Assembly: GCA_002331465.1 (NCBI GenBank)
Contig: DCYM01000245.1
Location: 1-24,527, forward strand
DNA length: 24,527 nucleotides
Origin: Candidatus Neomicrothrix sp. UBA2110
Lineage (GTDB): Bacteria; Actinomycetota; Acidimicrobiia; Acidimicrobiales; Poriferisodalaceae
Reading direction: 5' to 3'
This document shows positions 7,185-15,381 of this stretch, in pieces. The notes under the pieces are model-generated. The model was not told the DNA's origin and made no database searches. It worked only from the letters and a program-made list of their open reading frames with translations. Numbering within the stretch: position 1 is the first letter of the stretch; the number at the start of each line of letters is the position of its first letter. The position numbers and the translations under genes are program-made.

Positions 7185-8358
7185 TTACGTTGACCTCCGC
7201 AGAAGCAGCGAGAGTTATTTCCTCATTGGGGTCGCTCAACCAACCTTCGGGAAGCGCCACTTTCCTTGGCCCGCCCGTGTGGCTTCGCTTCACACGGACA
7301 CCTTCAGGGGGTAAGACGATCTCCCTATCGAACTCCGCCGTTGCAGCCACAAGTTCGTCAAAACTGCCTACCGCGTGCAATTGGCGGCGGAGGTCTTTGC
7401 CGACTGGCCATCCGGCCACGTACCAACCAGCGTGCTTTCGGAAGCGACGAATCACGTCGCCTTCGCTCTGGTCGTAAAACTCAAGTAGGCGGCGAACATG
7501 ATCCAGCATCACATCAGCTACGAGTCCAAGTGTCGGCCGTGTCAGATTGGGCTCGCTTCCACTCAACACAGAAACCAGGTCCGAGAAAAGCCACGGTCGA
7601 CCCAAGCAACCCCGCCCGATTTCCACCCCTGCGGCCCCAGTGTGGCGGATCATCCGTAAGGCATCCCACGGTTCCCAAATATCGCCGTTACCAAAGACGG
7701 GGATGTCTATGTGCTCCACAAGTTGGGTAATTGCGCCCCAGTCAGCGTGCCCTGAATAGAGGTCCTTCGCTGTGCGAGCGTGCAAAGTAACGCCGACACA
7801 TCCTGCTTCCTGCGCGATTCTGCCGCTATCAAGAAATGTTAAATGATGATCATCGATTCCCTTACGAAACTTGATCGTCACAGGGACGTCTCCGGCGGCC
7901 TTGACCGCTGATTCCACGATGCTTCCGAGCAAGCGGCGCTTCACCGGAATTGCTGCGCCACCACCATTACGGGTGACCTTCGGAGCTGGGCAACCAAAGT
8001 TCATATCAAGGTGGTCGATATCGAGGCGATCCTTGAGCATGCGAACCGCGAGGGCCACATAGTGTGGGTCCGTTCCATACAGCTGAATTGACCGGATTGG
8101 TTCACCTTGCCCAAATTCGGCCAACTTCCAAGTTAAGGCGTGCTCTTCGACCAACGCTCGGGCCGTGATCATTTGGTTGACGTACAGGGCGGCCCCCCAA
8201 CCTAGGCACAAGGAGCGGAAAGGCCAATCGGTAACTCCGGCCATTGGTGCGAGCACTATTGGAGTTTCGAGACGGATAGGGCCCAAGTCAACGGGCGGAA
8301 CCTCACCAGGAGCGGCGTGATGTAAATGCTCGTTGAGGGCGCTGCGGTAAGCCGTCAC
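7174..8358 (-). CDS. dusB: tRNA-dihydrouridine synthase, DusB type
   Basis: A 394-residue FMN enzyme that reduces uridine to dihydrouridine in the D-loop of tRNA with NADPH. The TIM-barrel motifs are all present: VLAPMAGVTDWPFRSLC, MNFGCPAPKVTRNGGGAA with catalytic Cys123, LHARTAKDLYSGHADW, VFGNGDIWEPWDA and GAAGVEIGRGCLGRPWLF. The C-terminal helical tRNA-binding domain follows, with an extra tail of roughly 40 residues. The GTG start overlaps the Maf stop (GTGA, 8355-8358) and has a GGGAGG ribosome site 11 nt upstream. The DusB assignment over other Dus types rests on overall resemblance. Confidence 0.93.
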   Translation of the reverse strand: MTAYRSALNEHLHHAAPGEVPPVDLGPIRLETPIVLAPMAGVTDWPFRSLCLGWGAALYVNQMITARALVEEHALTWKLAEFGQGEPIRSIQLYGTDPHYVALAVRMLKDRLDIDHLDMNFGCPAPKVTRNGGGAAIPVKRRLLGSIVESAVKAAGDVPVTIKFRKGIDDHHLTFLDSGRIAQEAGCVGVTLHARTAKDLYSGHADWGAITQLVEHIDIPVFGNGDIWEPWDALRMIRHTGAAGVEIGRGCLGRPWLFSDLVSVLSGSEPNLTRPTLGLVADVMLDHVRRLLEFYDQSEGDVIRRFRKHAGWYVAGWPVGKDLRRQLHAVGSFDELVAATAEFDREIVLPPEGVRVKRSHTGGPRKVALPEGWLSDPNEEITLAASAEVNVSGG

Positions 8359-8939
8359 TGGTGATCTGACCTCCCTGTGTGCATCAAATCGATGCCGGCG
8401 TCGCGGAGTAGGTTGGCGGTTTCGACGAGCGGGAGCCCGATCACATTCGAATGGCTTCCGTGAATAGCGCTGACAAACGCTCCGGCTGCCCCCTGTATGC
8501 CATATGCACCTGCTTTGTCCAGCGAATCCCCGAGGCTGAGATACCAGTCGAGAGCGCTTTGGTGTACATCGATGAATTCGACTTCCGTTTTTACAATTCC
8601 GTTTAACAAATGGCCGTCGAATTGCACCGCAATCCCCGTGATCACTTGATGAGTCTTCCCGGACAATTCTTTAAGTATGACCTCGGCGTGATCAATGTCA
8701 GAGGGCTTTCCGTAGATGGTGCCGTTCAATGAAACACAAGTATCTGCGGCCAGGACGACGTCACCGGTAACCGCCTGAGCTTTGGCTGATGAAATCCTGG
8801 TCACGTAGTCCCCTGGATCCTCGTTTGGTTGTTGCGATTCGTCCACCGAAGGAACGTAAATCTCGAAATCAACGCCGAGTTGAGCCAACAACATCCTTCG
8901 GCGAGGTGATCCCGATGCCAGAATGAGTTGCTTGTCCAC
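8355..8939 (-). CDS. Maf-type nucleotide pyrophosphatase
   Basis: A 194-residue Maf/Ham1-fold protein. Relatives hydrolyse dTTP, UTP or modified NTPs to the monophosphate and are linked to septum control. The GTG at 8939 gives DKQLILASGSPRRRMLL, the canonical Maf start; 15 further upstream codons do not match the family. Other marks are VLAADTCVSLNGTIYGKP with the catalytic Asp, KTHQVITGIAV, and YGIQGAAGAFVSAIHGSHSNVIGLPL near the C-terminus. It leads the operon with the Dus and folate genes and diverges from the acyl-CoA synthetase gene. A weak -10 (CAAACT) lies 6 nt before the GTG on the minus strand. Substrate preference cannot be told by eye. Confidence 0.92.
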   Translation of the reverse strand: MDKQLILASGSPRRRMLLAQLGVDFEIYVPSVDESQQPNEDPGDYVTRISSAKAQAVTGDVVLAADTCVSLNGTIYGKPSDIDHAEVILKELSGKTHQVITGIAVQFDGHLLNGIVKTEVEFIDVHQSALDWYLSLGDSLDKAGAYGIQGAAGAFVSAIHGSHSNVIGLPLVETANLLRDAGIDLMHTGRSDHQ

Positions 8940-9024
8940 CCGCTCAGTTTGGCGGATGATCGCGAACCCGCCTACTCCATCCAAATTTACCGACTTTGCA
9001 GGAACAGGCGACGGTCAAGTTCGT

Positions 9025-9030
9025 TACTGT
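9025..9030 (+). promoter_or_regulatory. Candidate -10 of leaderless acyl-CoA synthetase gene
   Basis: TACTGT stands 7 nt before the GTG at 9038, the start that matches the family. It lies inside the 98-bp divergent region with the Maf operon. Confidence 0.4.
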
Positions 9031-9037
9031 CTCGTCA

Positions 9038-10681
9038 GTGGAATTCAACCTGGCTCGGGTCATAGCTGAAGTCGCGAAGACTCACCCAGAGCGGGTAGCT
9101 CTGATGCATCAGGGCGCCGAGACATCGTTCCCGAAATTTGTTGATCGCTATCAACGATTAGGAAACGCGTTTGCTGAGGCTGGACTGGGATGCCATACGG
9201 AACGCTCATCATTGGAAGGCCACGAAAGCGGCCAAGATCATGTTGCTCTTTACCTGAATAACGGTCCCGAATATCTTGAGGCGATGCTTGGTGGATGGGC
9301 AGCTCGAGCAGCCACCTTTAATGTCAACCATCACTATGTCGCCGAAGAGCTGCGTTACCTACTCAGCGATTCAGCGGCCAAAGCAGTAGTGGTTAACTCT
9401 ATGTACGCGCCGACCCTTGCTGAAGTTCTCGCCGATTTGCCAGACATAGGGCTCGTAGTCCAGGTGGCAGATGAGTCGGGCAACGAAATGCTGCCGGGAG
9501 CAGTTGCTTATGAGGAGTTCGTCGAGGCGCAAGATCCTCGATCCCTTGACGAATGTTCGCCAGACGATTTGTACCTGCTGTACACGGGCGGCACTACAGG
9601 TATGCCTAAAGGCGTACTTTGGCGCAACGCGGACTTTTTCGTTGGAGCCTTAGGCGGATTGAACCGACACGAGAGACGTGAATACGACTCCTACGAAGAA
9701 GTTTCCGCTGCCGCCGGAAGAGGCACTTTGCGCTGGATGACCAGCGCCCCATTTATGCATGGCGCGGCCCAATGGATCGCACTACAGGCCCTTTCAATGG
9801 GCCACACAGTCGTGTTACCTGATGTCACCGACAGGTACGACGCGTTAACAGTTCTCGAGGTTTGCGAACGCGAAGGTGTCGAATTTCTCCAGATAGTCGG
9901 CGACGCGTTCGCTCGACCGCTACTTGACGCTGTGAAATCCGGTGCGCCGTCGCCTTCGTCGCTACGGTCAATCATTAGTGGCGGTGCCGTTTTGAACGCA
10001 GCGCTTAAGAATGAACTCAAAGAGCAATTCGATGGCGTCACAATCCGCGATTCCATCGGATCGAGCGAAACGGGAGTTCAGGGAAGCAACGTGAGTAGTA
10101 AGAATGAACGCGCGAGCACTGGTGATTTTGAACCCGCTCCGGGAAGCACTGTTGTCAACGCAGCAATGGACGCCGTGCTGGAAGCCGGATCCGACGAGGT
10201 TGGCTGGTTCGCTATGTCGGGCCGCGTGCCACTTGGTTATCTCAACGACGCCGAAAAAACTGGAAATACTTTTCCGGTGATTGATGACGCTCGCCATTCG
10301 ATTCCGGGGGACCGCGCTCGACGTCTTGCAGGTGGACGAATCGAGGTTTTAGGTCGGGATTCAGCGACCATTAACTCTGGGGGCGAGAAAATTTTCGCGG
10401 AAGAGGTCGAGAATGCGGTGAAAATGCATTCCGACGTTTATGACGTGGTCGTGTGTGGGCGTCCGAGTGAACGCTGGGGGAATGAGGTCGTGGCTATCGT
10501 TCAACTGGTAGATGGAGCTCGGCTTAGAGAATCAGAAATCATCGAACACTGCGGCACAAAGATTGCTCAATACAAAAGACCGAAAGCGGTTCTACAGGTC
10601 GAAAATATCCAACGGAGCCCAGCCGGTAAACCGGACTACCGATGGGCGAAAGCCATCGCTCAAGAATCGAGCGGCAGTTGA
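9038..10681 (+). CDS. Acyl-CoA synthetase (AMP-forming, FadD-like)
   Basis: A 547-residue ANL-superfamily ligase that activates a carboxylic acid to acyl-CoA through an acyl-AMP. Motifs in order: the P-loop YTGGTTGMPKGVLW (about 182-195), SAPFMHGAAQW, IISGGAVLN, SIGSSETG (A5), PGDRARRLAGGRIEVLGRDS (A7/A8), INSGGEKIFAEEVE, and the C-terminal catalytic Lys in RSPAGKPDYRWAK. The GTG at 9038 gives M-E-F-N-L-A, usual for actinobacterial FadD proteins, and has a -10 7 nt upstream; the frame extends to a TTG at 8996 without a match. The next gene overlaps its 3' end. With the MFS gene and the hydrolase it suggests uptake and activation of an organic acid, possibly aromatic or steroid-derived; the substrate is not determined. 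Confidence 0.93.
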   Translation: MEFNLARVIAEVAKTHPERVALMHQGAETSFPKFVDRYQRLGNAFAEAGLGCHTERSSLEGHESGQDHVALYLNNGPEYLEAMLGGWAARAATFNVNHHYVAEELRYLLSDSAAKAVVVNSMYAPTLAEVLADLPDIGLVVQVADESGNEMLPGAVAYEEFVEAQDPRSLDECSPDDLYLLYTGGTTGMPKGVLWRNADFFVGALGGLNRHERREYDSYEEVSAAAGRGTLRWMTSAPFMHGAAQWIALQALSMGHTVVLPDVTDRYDALTVLEVCEREGVEFLQIVGDAFARPLLDAVKSGAPSPSSLRSIISGGAVLNAALKNELKEQFDGVTIRDSIGSSETGVQGSNVSSKNERASTGDFEPAPGSTVVNAAMDAVLEAGSDEVGWFAMSGRVPLGYLNDAEKTGNTFPVIDDARHSIPGDRARRLAGGRIEVLGRDSATINSGGEKIFAEEVENAVKMHSDVYDVVVCGRPSERWGNEVVAIVQLVDGARLRESEIIEHCGTKIAQYKRPKAVLQVENIQRSPAGKPDYRWAKAIAQESSGS

Positions 10682-11940
10682 CCGAGACCCTCGATGATAT
10701 TGCCGGAGTGCAACGCCAAACGATACGCGTTCTACAGAGCGGAGTTGTGCCTGCCGGATTAGCGATGGCGGCTGGCTTTTCTGCGTGCGCCCTTTTGGGA
10801 CTTGAAATCACGGGCAGCGAAACCAAAGGTGCATTGGCGGCGGTGTGTCTAAGCACCGGAGGTTCTCTAGCAGGTCTTCCGCTCGGGTTACTAATGGCTC
10901 GTCGGGGAAGACGCGTAGGCCTTAGCGTCGCGTATGCGATTGGCTCGGCCGGCGCCTTACTCGGTTTAAGTGCGGCCGTTTTTTCGGTCTACCCGTTGCT
11001 AATCCTGGGCATGTTACTGATCGGGTGCGGCCAAGCAGGCAACCTGGCTGCGCGCTACGCAGGAGCAGACCTAGCGACTGACGCCAATAGGGCCAGAAGC
11101 ATCAGCTTGGTCATGTGGGCGACAACGTTGGGTACGGTCTTAGGCCCAACTCTTGGACTCGGATTGAGTTCAATCATTGGGGGCGATAACGGCGCTGCCC
11201 GATTCGCTCCCTCGTACGTGCTAGCCGCGGTTTTGTTCCTAGTTGCTTCTGCCACTATCCATACGCGACTTCGACCGGACCCTCTGCAGGTAGCGGTGGG
11301 GAATGAACAAGGGCTGGTACAAGCTCCTTCGTTTGCCGCTTTTAAAGGAGTCATCGCGAATCCGATGGCCCGTCTAGCCGTCATAGGGATGATGCTGTCG
11401 CAGGGAGTAATGGTCGGAACCATGACAGTGGCTCCTCTTCATATGCGCGACGGGGGCCAAGCGACCACAGTGATCGGCCTAACGATTTCTCTCCACATAG
11501 TCGGCATGTACGCCCTGTCGCCGTTGATCGGGAGGATTACGGATCGCATCGGAGGTCCGTTAGTCGTTGGGGCCGGCGCGATCATCTCTGCGATCGGAGC
11601 CGAAATAGCCTCACATACCGATGCCGAACACGCGACCGGACACATCGTTGGTCTCTTATTAATTGGAGTGGGTTGGTGTTGTTCGGTAGTCGCCGGCGCC
11701 GCGTTACTTACATCGGCTTTCGCTCCGCAAGATCGCGTCGCAAGTCAAGCGACTGCCGATGTCATGATGACCGCTATGGGGGCGCTTGCAGGAATTTCAT
11801 CCGGCCTTGCCGTTGAACAGCGGAGCTTCCACGATCTTGCGCACTGGGCGACGCTCGTTTCTATTGGGTTAGCTGTGGTTGTCGCTATCGCGGTCGTACA
11901 GGCTTCCCGCGTCAGCGAGACTGAAATAACAACGGATTGA
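10642..11940 (+). CDS. MFS transporter
   Basis: A protein of up to 432 residues with about 12 hydrophobic segments. The major-facilitator loop 2-3 motif is seen as GLLMARRGRRVGLSVAYAIG, and its counterpart in the second half as GRITDRIGGPLVVGAGAI. The start is uncertain: ATG 10642 overlaps the acyl-CoA synthetase gene by 40 nt, while TTG 10678 forms a TTGA overlap with its stop and gives 420 residues; both leave a charged N-terminal helix before the first membrane segment. Neither has a convincing ribosome site. Cotranscription with the upstream ligase gene is nearly certain. It may import the acid activated by that enzyme or export a product; the substrate is unknown. Confidence 0.88.
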   Translation: MGESHRSRIERQLTETLDDIAGVQRQTIRVLQSGVVPAGLAMAAGFSACALLGLEITGSETKGALAAVCLSTGGSLAGLPLGLLMARRGRRVGLSVAYAIGSAGALLGLSAAVFSVYPLLILGMLLIGCGQAGNLAARYAGADLATDANRARSISLVMWATTLGTVLGPTLGLGLSSIIGGDNGAARFAPSYVLAAVLFLVASATIHTRLRPDPLQVAVGNEQGLVQAPSFAAFKGVIANPMARLAVIGMMLSQGVMVGTMTVAPLHMRDGGQATTVIGLTISLHIVGMYALSPLIGRITDRIGGPLVVGAGAIISAIGAEIASHTDAEHATGHIVGLLLIGVGWCCSVVAGAALLTSAFAPQDRVASQATADVMMTAMGALAGISSGLAVEQRSFHDLAHWATLVSIGLAVVVAIAVVQASRVSETEITTD

Positions 11941-12108
11941 TTGAAGGACCCTTTGGCTTTCCACCACGTCGCCTACTCGACAAAAGACCTCGAAGCTACT
12001 CGCCACGTCTATGAAGACCTTTTCGAGTTCCCACTAGCAAATGTGGAGCTTTACGATCAAGAGGAAGCCGCCCGGGTCCTAGCTGCCCCGATCAGGGAAA
12101 GCGCCTGA
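11941..12108 (+). pseudogene. Truncated glyoxalase/VOC-domain remnant
   Basis: A 55-codon frame directly after the MFS stop. Its first 35 residues (FHHVAYSTKDLEATRHVYED) are the opening beta-alpha unit of a vicinal-oxygen-chelate protein with the first metal-ligand His, but a full domain needs about 120 residues or more. After NVE the sequence turns into LYDQEEAARVLAAPIRESA, which I do not recognise as VOC, then stops 2 nt before the hydrolase start. Most likely an internal deletion removed most of a VOC gene while keeping operon spacing. A functional small protein is possible but less likely. Confidence 0.55.
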
Positions 12109-12110
12109 AC

Positions 12111-13226
12111 GTGTCAGTGGAACGCGAGTTCGTTGGATTGGCTTCTCCGATTGTTGGGCGAGCTGGCGCTGGTGGCCATCCCTGCCAGGGTGTTTACTAT
12201 CGACCTCGAGGCACTCGACCGACAGTCGCAATCATTGCTACCCACTACAACATTGACTTCAGCGAACATTATCTTGCGGACCTTTGTGCCACTCGCGGCA
12301 TCGGATTCTTGGGTTGGAATACGCGGTTCAGAGGCGCTGAACCCTATTTTTTACTTGACCACGCCATCGCCGAAATTGCAGTAGGGATCAATTGGCTTAG
12401 ACAAAAAGCCGGTGTAGACACGGTTGTTTTACTTGGCAACTCCGGCGGCGGATCGCTAATGGCTGCCTACCAATCTCAGGCGATTGAACCCAATCTGACT
12501 GCGGAATATGGTCGAACATCGATTGTTCCCTCAGCTCTCGAGATTCCTAGCGCGGATCTGTACATTTCAGTCGCAGCCCACCCAGGACGACCGGAAGTTT
12601 TGACTAATTGGATGGACGCCTCAGTCAAAGAAGAATCTGACCCTCTCAGTGTCATCCCCGATCTGAACCCATTTGCAGATGACCGGGAAGTTCCATTCAC
12701 CCAGAAGTTCATTGAAAAATATCGAGATGCGCAAATACGTCGCAATCATCGCATCACCGACTGGGCGCGTAATGAAATCGATCGTCTCGTTGCTGCCGGG
12801 CACTACGACCGACTTTTTACCACCCCGCGCCTTTGGGCTGACTTACGAATGATTGACGGATCGATAGACCCAAACAACAGACAAGTTCCGAGTTGTTACC
12901 TAGGCGACCCTCGGCGAGCAAATTACGGAATTTACGGCGTAGGGACTGTGAGTTCTTTGCGTACCTGGCTTTCGATGTGGAGCCTGAGTGATTCGCAATG
13001 CAACGCAGCCCCACATCTCGCCCGAATCAACCTTCCGGCGCTTGTCATCGATGCTGACGCGGACACCGGCGTATTCCCAAGTGACACTCGCGCCATTGTT
13101 GATGCTCTTGGTTCCGAGGACGTGACGCTCCACACGATTGAAGGCGATCACTATCTTCGTGAACGTGATGAAGCTCGAGGTGAGGCAGCAGATCTGATTG
13201 TTGAATGGATCGTGCAGCGCTCTTGA
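12111..13226 (+). CDS. Alpha/beta hydrolase
   Basis: A 371-residue alpha/beta-hydrolase-fold protein. The nucleophile elbow is GNSGGG with Ser111; a plausible acid is in VIDADADTGVFPSD and the catalytic His in TIEGDHYLRERDEA near the C-terminus. The N-terminal segment GVYYRPRGTRPTVAIIATHY and the WNTRFRG stretch are typical of a large actinobacterial subgroup without a characterised member known to me. A cap-like insertion lies between about 120 and 290. GTG 12111 is used; GTG 12117 (residue 3) is an alternative. The gene follows the acyl-CoA synthetase, MFS and VOC fragment with almost no spacing, so it probably belongs to the same catabolic operon, acting on an ester or C-C bond substrate. 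Confidence 0.87.
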   Translation: MSVEREFVGLASPIVGRAGAGGHPCQGVYYRPRGTRPTVAIIATHYNIDFSEHYLADLCATRGIGFLGWNTRFRGAEPYFLLDHAIAEIAVGINWLRQKAGVDTVVLLGNSGGGSLMAAYQSQAIEPNLTAEYGRTSIVPSALEIPSADLYISVAAHPGRPEVLTNWMDASVKEESDPLSVIPDLNPFADDREVPFTQKFIEKYRDAQIRRNHRITDWARNEIDRLVAAGHYDRLFTTPRLWADLRMIDGSIDPNNRQVPSCYLGDPRRANYGIYGVGTVSSLRTWLSMWSLSDSQCNAAPHLARINLPALVIDADADTGVFPSDTRAIVDALGSEDVTLHTIEGDHYLRERDEARGEAADLIVEWIVQRS

Positions 13227-13256
13227 TTAAGAACCGATGGTGAGCGTCGAAATCAG

Positions 13257-14081
13257 TCACGAACTCTTTAGGAGATCCGTAAGCGCAGAGCCGAGACTCG
13301 ATTCTTTCGGCGGTTCGAGAGCAACGATGCGCGACAAATAGCTGATCGAAATTTCATCGTTCATAAGGGCGCCAGCGTCGAACTCTGGGGTCTGAGTGGT
13401 TTCGTCGCCCCAGGACATAGAGACGTTGAACGCCCCGGCTTCGTCAACAACTGGCTGCAACTCGACTCGGTTCATCGCTCGGGGCGGCTCGGGACCAAGT
13501 TCTGTGAATCGCCACCCTCGGATCTGATTGAGTTCAAGATTGGGGACATTGAGATTAATTACTGGGCTGTCGCCGACGTCGTCTCGCAACATGCCTTCGA
13601 TGACCGAACTAGCAACTTCGGCCGCAACATGCCATTTTTGATCTGCTATCAAATCATCCCAAGTTCGATCCGCAACTCCGAATCCGGTCATGTGTTGGCT
13701 CACTGCCAAACTGGGAATAGCGGTATGACGGGCAGTTAGCGCTGCACCAACCGTGCCGGAGTGATACACCGACCGGCCGACGTTCGCGCCCGGATTGATA
13801 CCGGATACGACAAGATCCACGGGTCCAAACGCGCCAAGACGTGCGAACATCACACACAAGGCCGGAGGCCCAGAAACGGCCCACGCAGTGTCGATCCCAT
13901 CAATTGTTGCTTCGCGCACCTGTGGCTCATTCAGATGAATAGGTCCGATAGCGGCGCCGGCGCCCGAAAATTCGCTATCAGGAGCTACCACGAAGACCTC
14001 GCCGTGCTGTCGCATCGAACGAGCGAGTACGTGAAGCCCTTCGCTCTCGATGCCGTCGTCATTCGTTAATAAAATTCGCAC
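13257..14081 (-). CDS. surE: 5'/3'-nucleotidase SurE
   Basis: A 274-residue metal-dependent nucleoside monophosphate phosphatase. The metal-site residues of SurE are visible: Asp8-Asp9 in LLTNDDG, Ser39 in PDSEFSGAG, and Asn96 in VVSGINPGANVG; the oligomer-loop segment SVYHSGTVGAA is also intact. The protein acts in nucleotide turnover and stationary-phase survival in other bacteria. GTG 14081 starts directly at the first beta-strand (MRILLTNDDG), as in the family, and a -10 (TAGCTT) 7 nt upstream suggests a leaderless mRNA. It lies 75 bp downstream of the PPOX gene on the same strand and converges with the hydrolase gene 30 bp away. Confidence 0.95.
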   Translation of the reverse strand: MRILLTNDDGIESEGLHVLARSMRQHGEVFVVAPDSEFSGAGAAIGPIHLNEPQVREATIDGIDTAWAVSGPPALCVMFARLGAFGPVDLVVSGINPGANVGRSVYHSGTVGAALTARHTAIPSLAVSQHMTGFGVADRTWDDLIADQKWHVAAEVASSVIEGMLRDDVGDSPVINLNVPNLELNQIRGWRFTELGPEPPRAMNRVELQPVVDEAGAFNVSMSWGDETTQTPEFDAGALMNDEISISYLSRIVALEPPKESSLGSALTDLLKSS

Positions 14082-14088
14082 GAGAAAG

Positions 14089-14094
14089 AAGCTA
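14089..14094 (-). promoter_or_regulatory. Candidate -10 of leaderless surE
   Basis: Minus-strand TAGCTT is followed by 7 nt and the GTG at 14081. No Shine-Dalgarno site is seen (the spacer is CTTTCTC). Confidence 0.5.
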
Positions 14095-14156
14095 TTCGCT
14101 GTGACCTCGTTGACATGGAATTGAAGAACAAACTTGTGTTTGCAGGTTGGAAAACA

Positions 14157-14621
14157 TCAGTTTGCGAGACGTTCGGGAAATCCTCCTTGGGAAATAGGAC
14201 CCCAAGTTTCTATGGAGAGTCGAAGCAACGACTTTCCTTGTTCGATCATTGCTTCCCGATATTCCGCCCAGTGAGGATGTTCTCCACTGATGGCTCGAAA
14301 GTACTCACACAGAGGTTCGATAGCTTCAGGCAGATCAAGTACTTCAAGAGTCCCATCGACCTGTACCCACTCGCTGTTAAATTCGTCGCCCATCACTAGC
14401 AGAGACGCTGTCGGGTTACGCCGAGCGTTCAGAGTTTTGACCCGCTCGGGGTAGGTCGCCACTACGACGCGGCCCTGATTATCCAAGCCCATAGTCACCA
14501 AAGACATCTGGGGGCGACCGTTAATTCTTGTGGTTGATAGCACCCCGCGGTGCCGCGGTCGGACAAATGACACCAATTCGTCTCGCTCGACGGTCCGGTT
14601 AGTGGCAATCTTTCGAACCAT
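14157..14621 (-). CDS. PPOX-class F420-dependent oxidoreductase
   Basis: A 154-residue split-beta-barrel flavin/deazaflavin protein of the pyridoxamine-phosphate-oxidase superfamily, of the actinobacterial F420-binding type. Marks are ELVSFVRPRHRGVLSTTRIN, GRPQMSLVTMGLDNQGRVVV, YPERVKTLNARRNPTASLLV and EWVQVDGTLEVLDLPEA. Related enzymes reduce or oxidise diverse substrates with F420; some bind heme or bilins. ATG 14621 is chosen because the family match begins just after it; the frame extends 21 codons further into the divergent promoter region. It has a possible leaderless -10 8 nt upstream. SurE follows on the same strand. The substrate is unknown. Confidence 0.85.
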   Translation of the reverse strand: MVRKIATNRTVERDELVSFVRPRHRGVLSTTRINGRPQMSLVTMGLDNQGRVVVATYPERVKTLNARRNPTASLLVMGDEFNSEWVQVDGTLEVLDLPEAIEPLCEYFRAISGEHPHWAEYREAMIEQGKSLLRLSIETWGPISQGGFPERLAN

Positions 14622-14629
14622 GGGTAACG

Positions 14630-14635
14630 ATGCTA
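14630..14635 (-). promoter_or_regulatory. Candidate -10 of PPOX gene
   Basis: Minus-strand TAGCAT lies 8 nt before the ATG at 14621, in the 31-bp gap to the divergent metallophosphoesterase start. Confidence 0.4.
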
Positions 14636-14652
14636 GAGCGGAGACCAACAGG

Positions 14653-15378
14653 GTGCGAATGCTCCATACCTCCGACGTGCACATAGGACATACAAAGGGC
14701 CCGGGTGATTCTCACAGAGAAGTTTGCCAGTGTCCGGCCCATGCGTTAGCTGCCGCGGTCATTGAACACCGAGCAGATGTATTGATAGTCGCCGGGGATT
14801 TGTTCGACCACGCTCGTCTTGCAGACGCAGCGATTGTTCGGACTCTTGAACTTCTGACTGCGCCAGGCGTTCCGGTCATCGTGATACCAGGAAATCATGA
14901 CGTGCACGACGCAACGTCGCTTTGGGAACGATGCCGAACCGATGTCGAACGAACGGGTGTCAAACTCCTAGACCGCCTCGAGGGTTCATCGTTGGTACTT
15001 GCCTCCGGTCGCGTGACTGTGTGGGGGCGAGCAATGGCAGATCACGAACCTCGATATCGACCTCTAGGGGAAGTGCCGCCGCGTCCTAACACTCAGTGGT
15101 TTGTAGTGGCAGCTCACGGCCATTTAAATCTCACAGCAGATGACGCCCACCGATCTTCACCAATTACACACGATGAGATCTCTGCCACCGACGCTGACTA
15201 CGTCGCATTAGGACATTGGCATGTCACCACGGATGCCAGTCACGGCGAGGTTGTGGCGTGGTATCCCGGAGCGCCCATGGGTTACCCGGGCAATGGCACG
15301 GCGGCACTGGTCACTCTTGATGATCAGGTGACTGTTGAGCACGTGGCTATCTCGGCGCCCAAAAACAGCTGTCTGTGA
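14653..15378 (+). CDS. Calcineurin-like metallophosphoesterase
   Basis: A 241-residue metallophosphoesterase with all five family blocks: D8-x-H10 (LHTSDVHIGH), G48-D49 (VAGDLFDH), N81-H82-D83 (PGNHD), His155-Gly-His157 (AAHGHLNL) and G187-H-W-H190. It resembles the nuclease domain of SbcD/Mre11 but lacks the C-terminal capping region and has no SbcC neighbour, so a simple phosphodiesterase is more likely. GTG 14653 is chosen because the first beta-strand starts there and GGAGA (14640-14644) is a good ribosome site 8 nt upstream; ATG 14659 is an alternative. The longer frame from 14530 runs over the PPOX gene and is not needed. It converges with the ABC-F gene, 3 bp away. Confidence 0.85.
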   Translation: MRMLHTSDVHIGHTKGPGDSHREVCQCPAHALAAAVIEHRADVLIVAGDLFDHARLADAAIVRTLELLTAPGVPVIVIPGNHDVHDATSLWERCRTDVERTGVKLLDRLEGSSLVLASGRVTVWGRAMADHEPRYRPLGEVPPRPNTQWFVVAAHGHLNLTADDAHRSSPITHDEISATDADYVALGHWHVTTDASHGEVVAWYPGAPMGYPGNGTAALVTLDDQVTVEHVAISAPKNSCL

Positions 15379-15381
15379 GAC

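Noticed and set aside
14530..14652. N-terminal extension of the metallophosphoesterase
   Set aside because: It overlaps the PPOX gene, does not match the family, and a good ribosome site serves GTG 14653.
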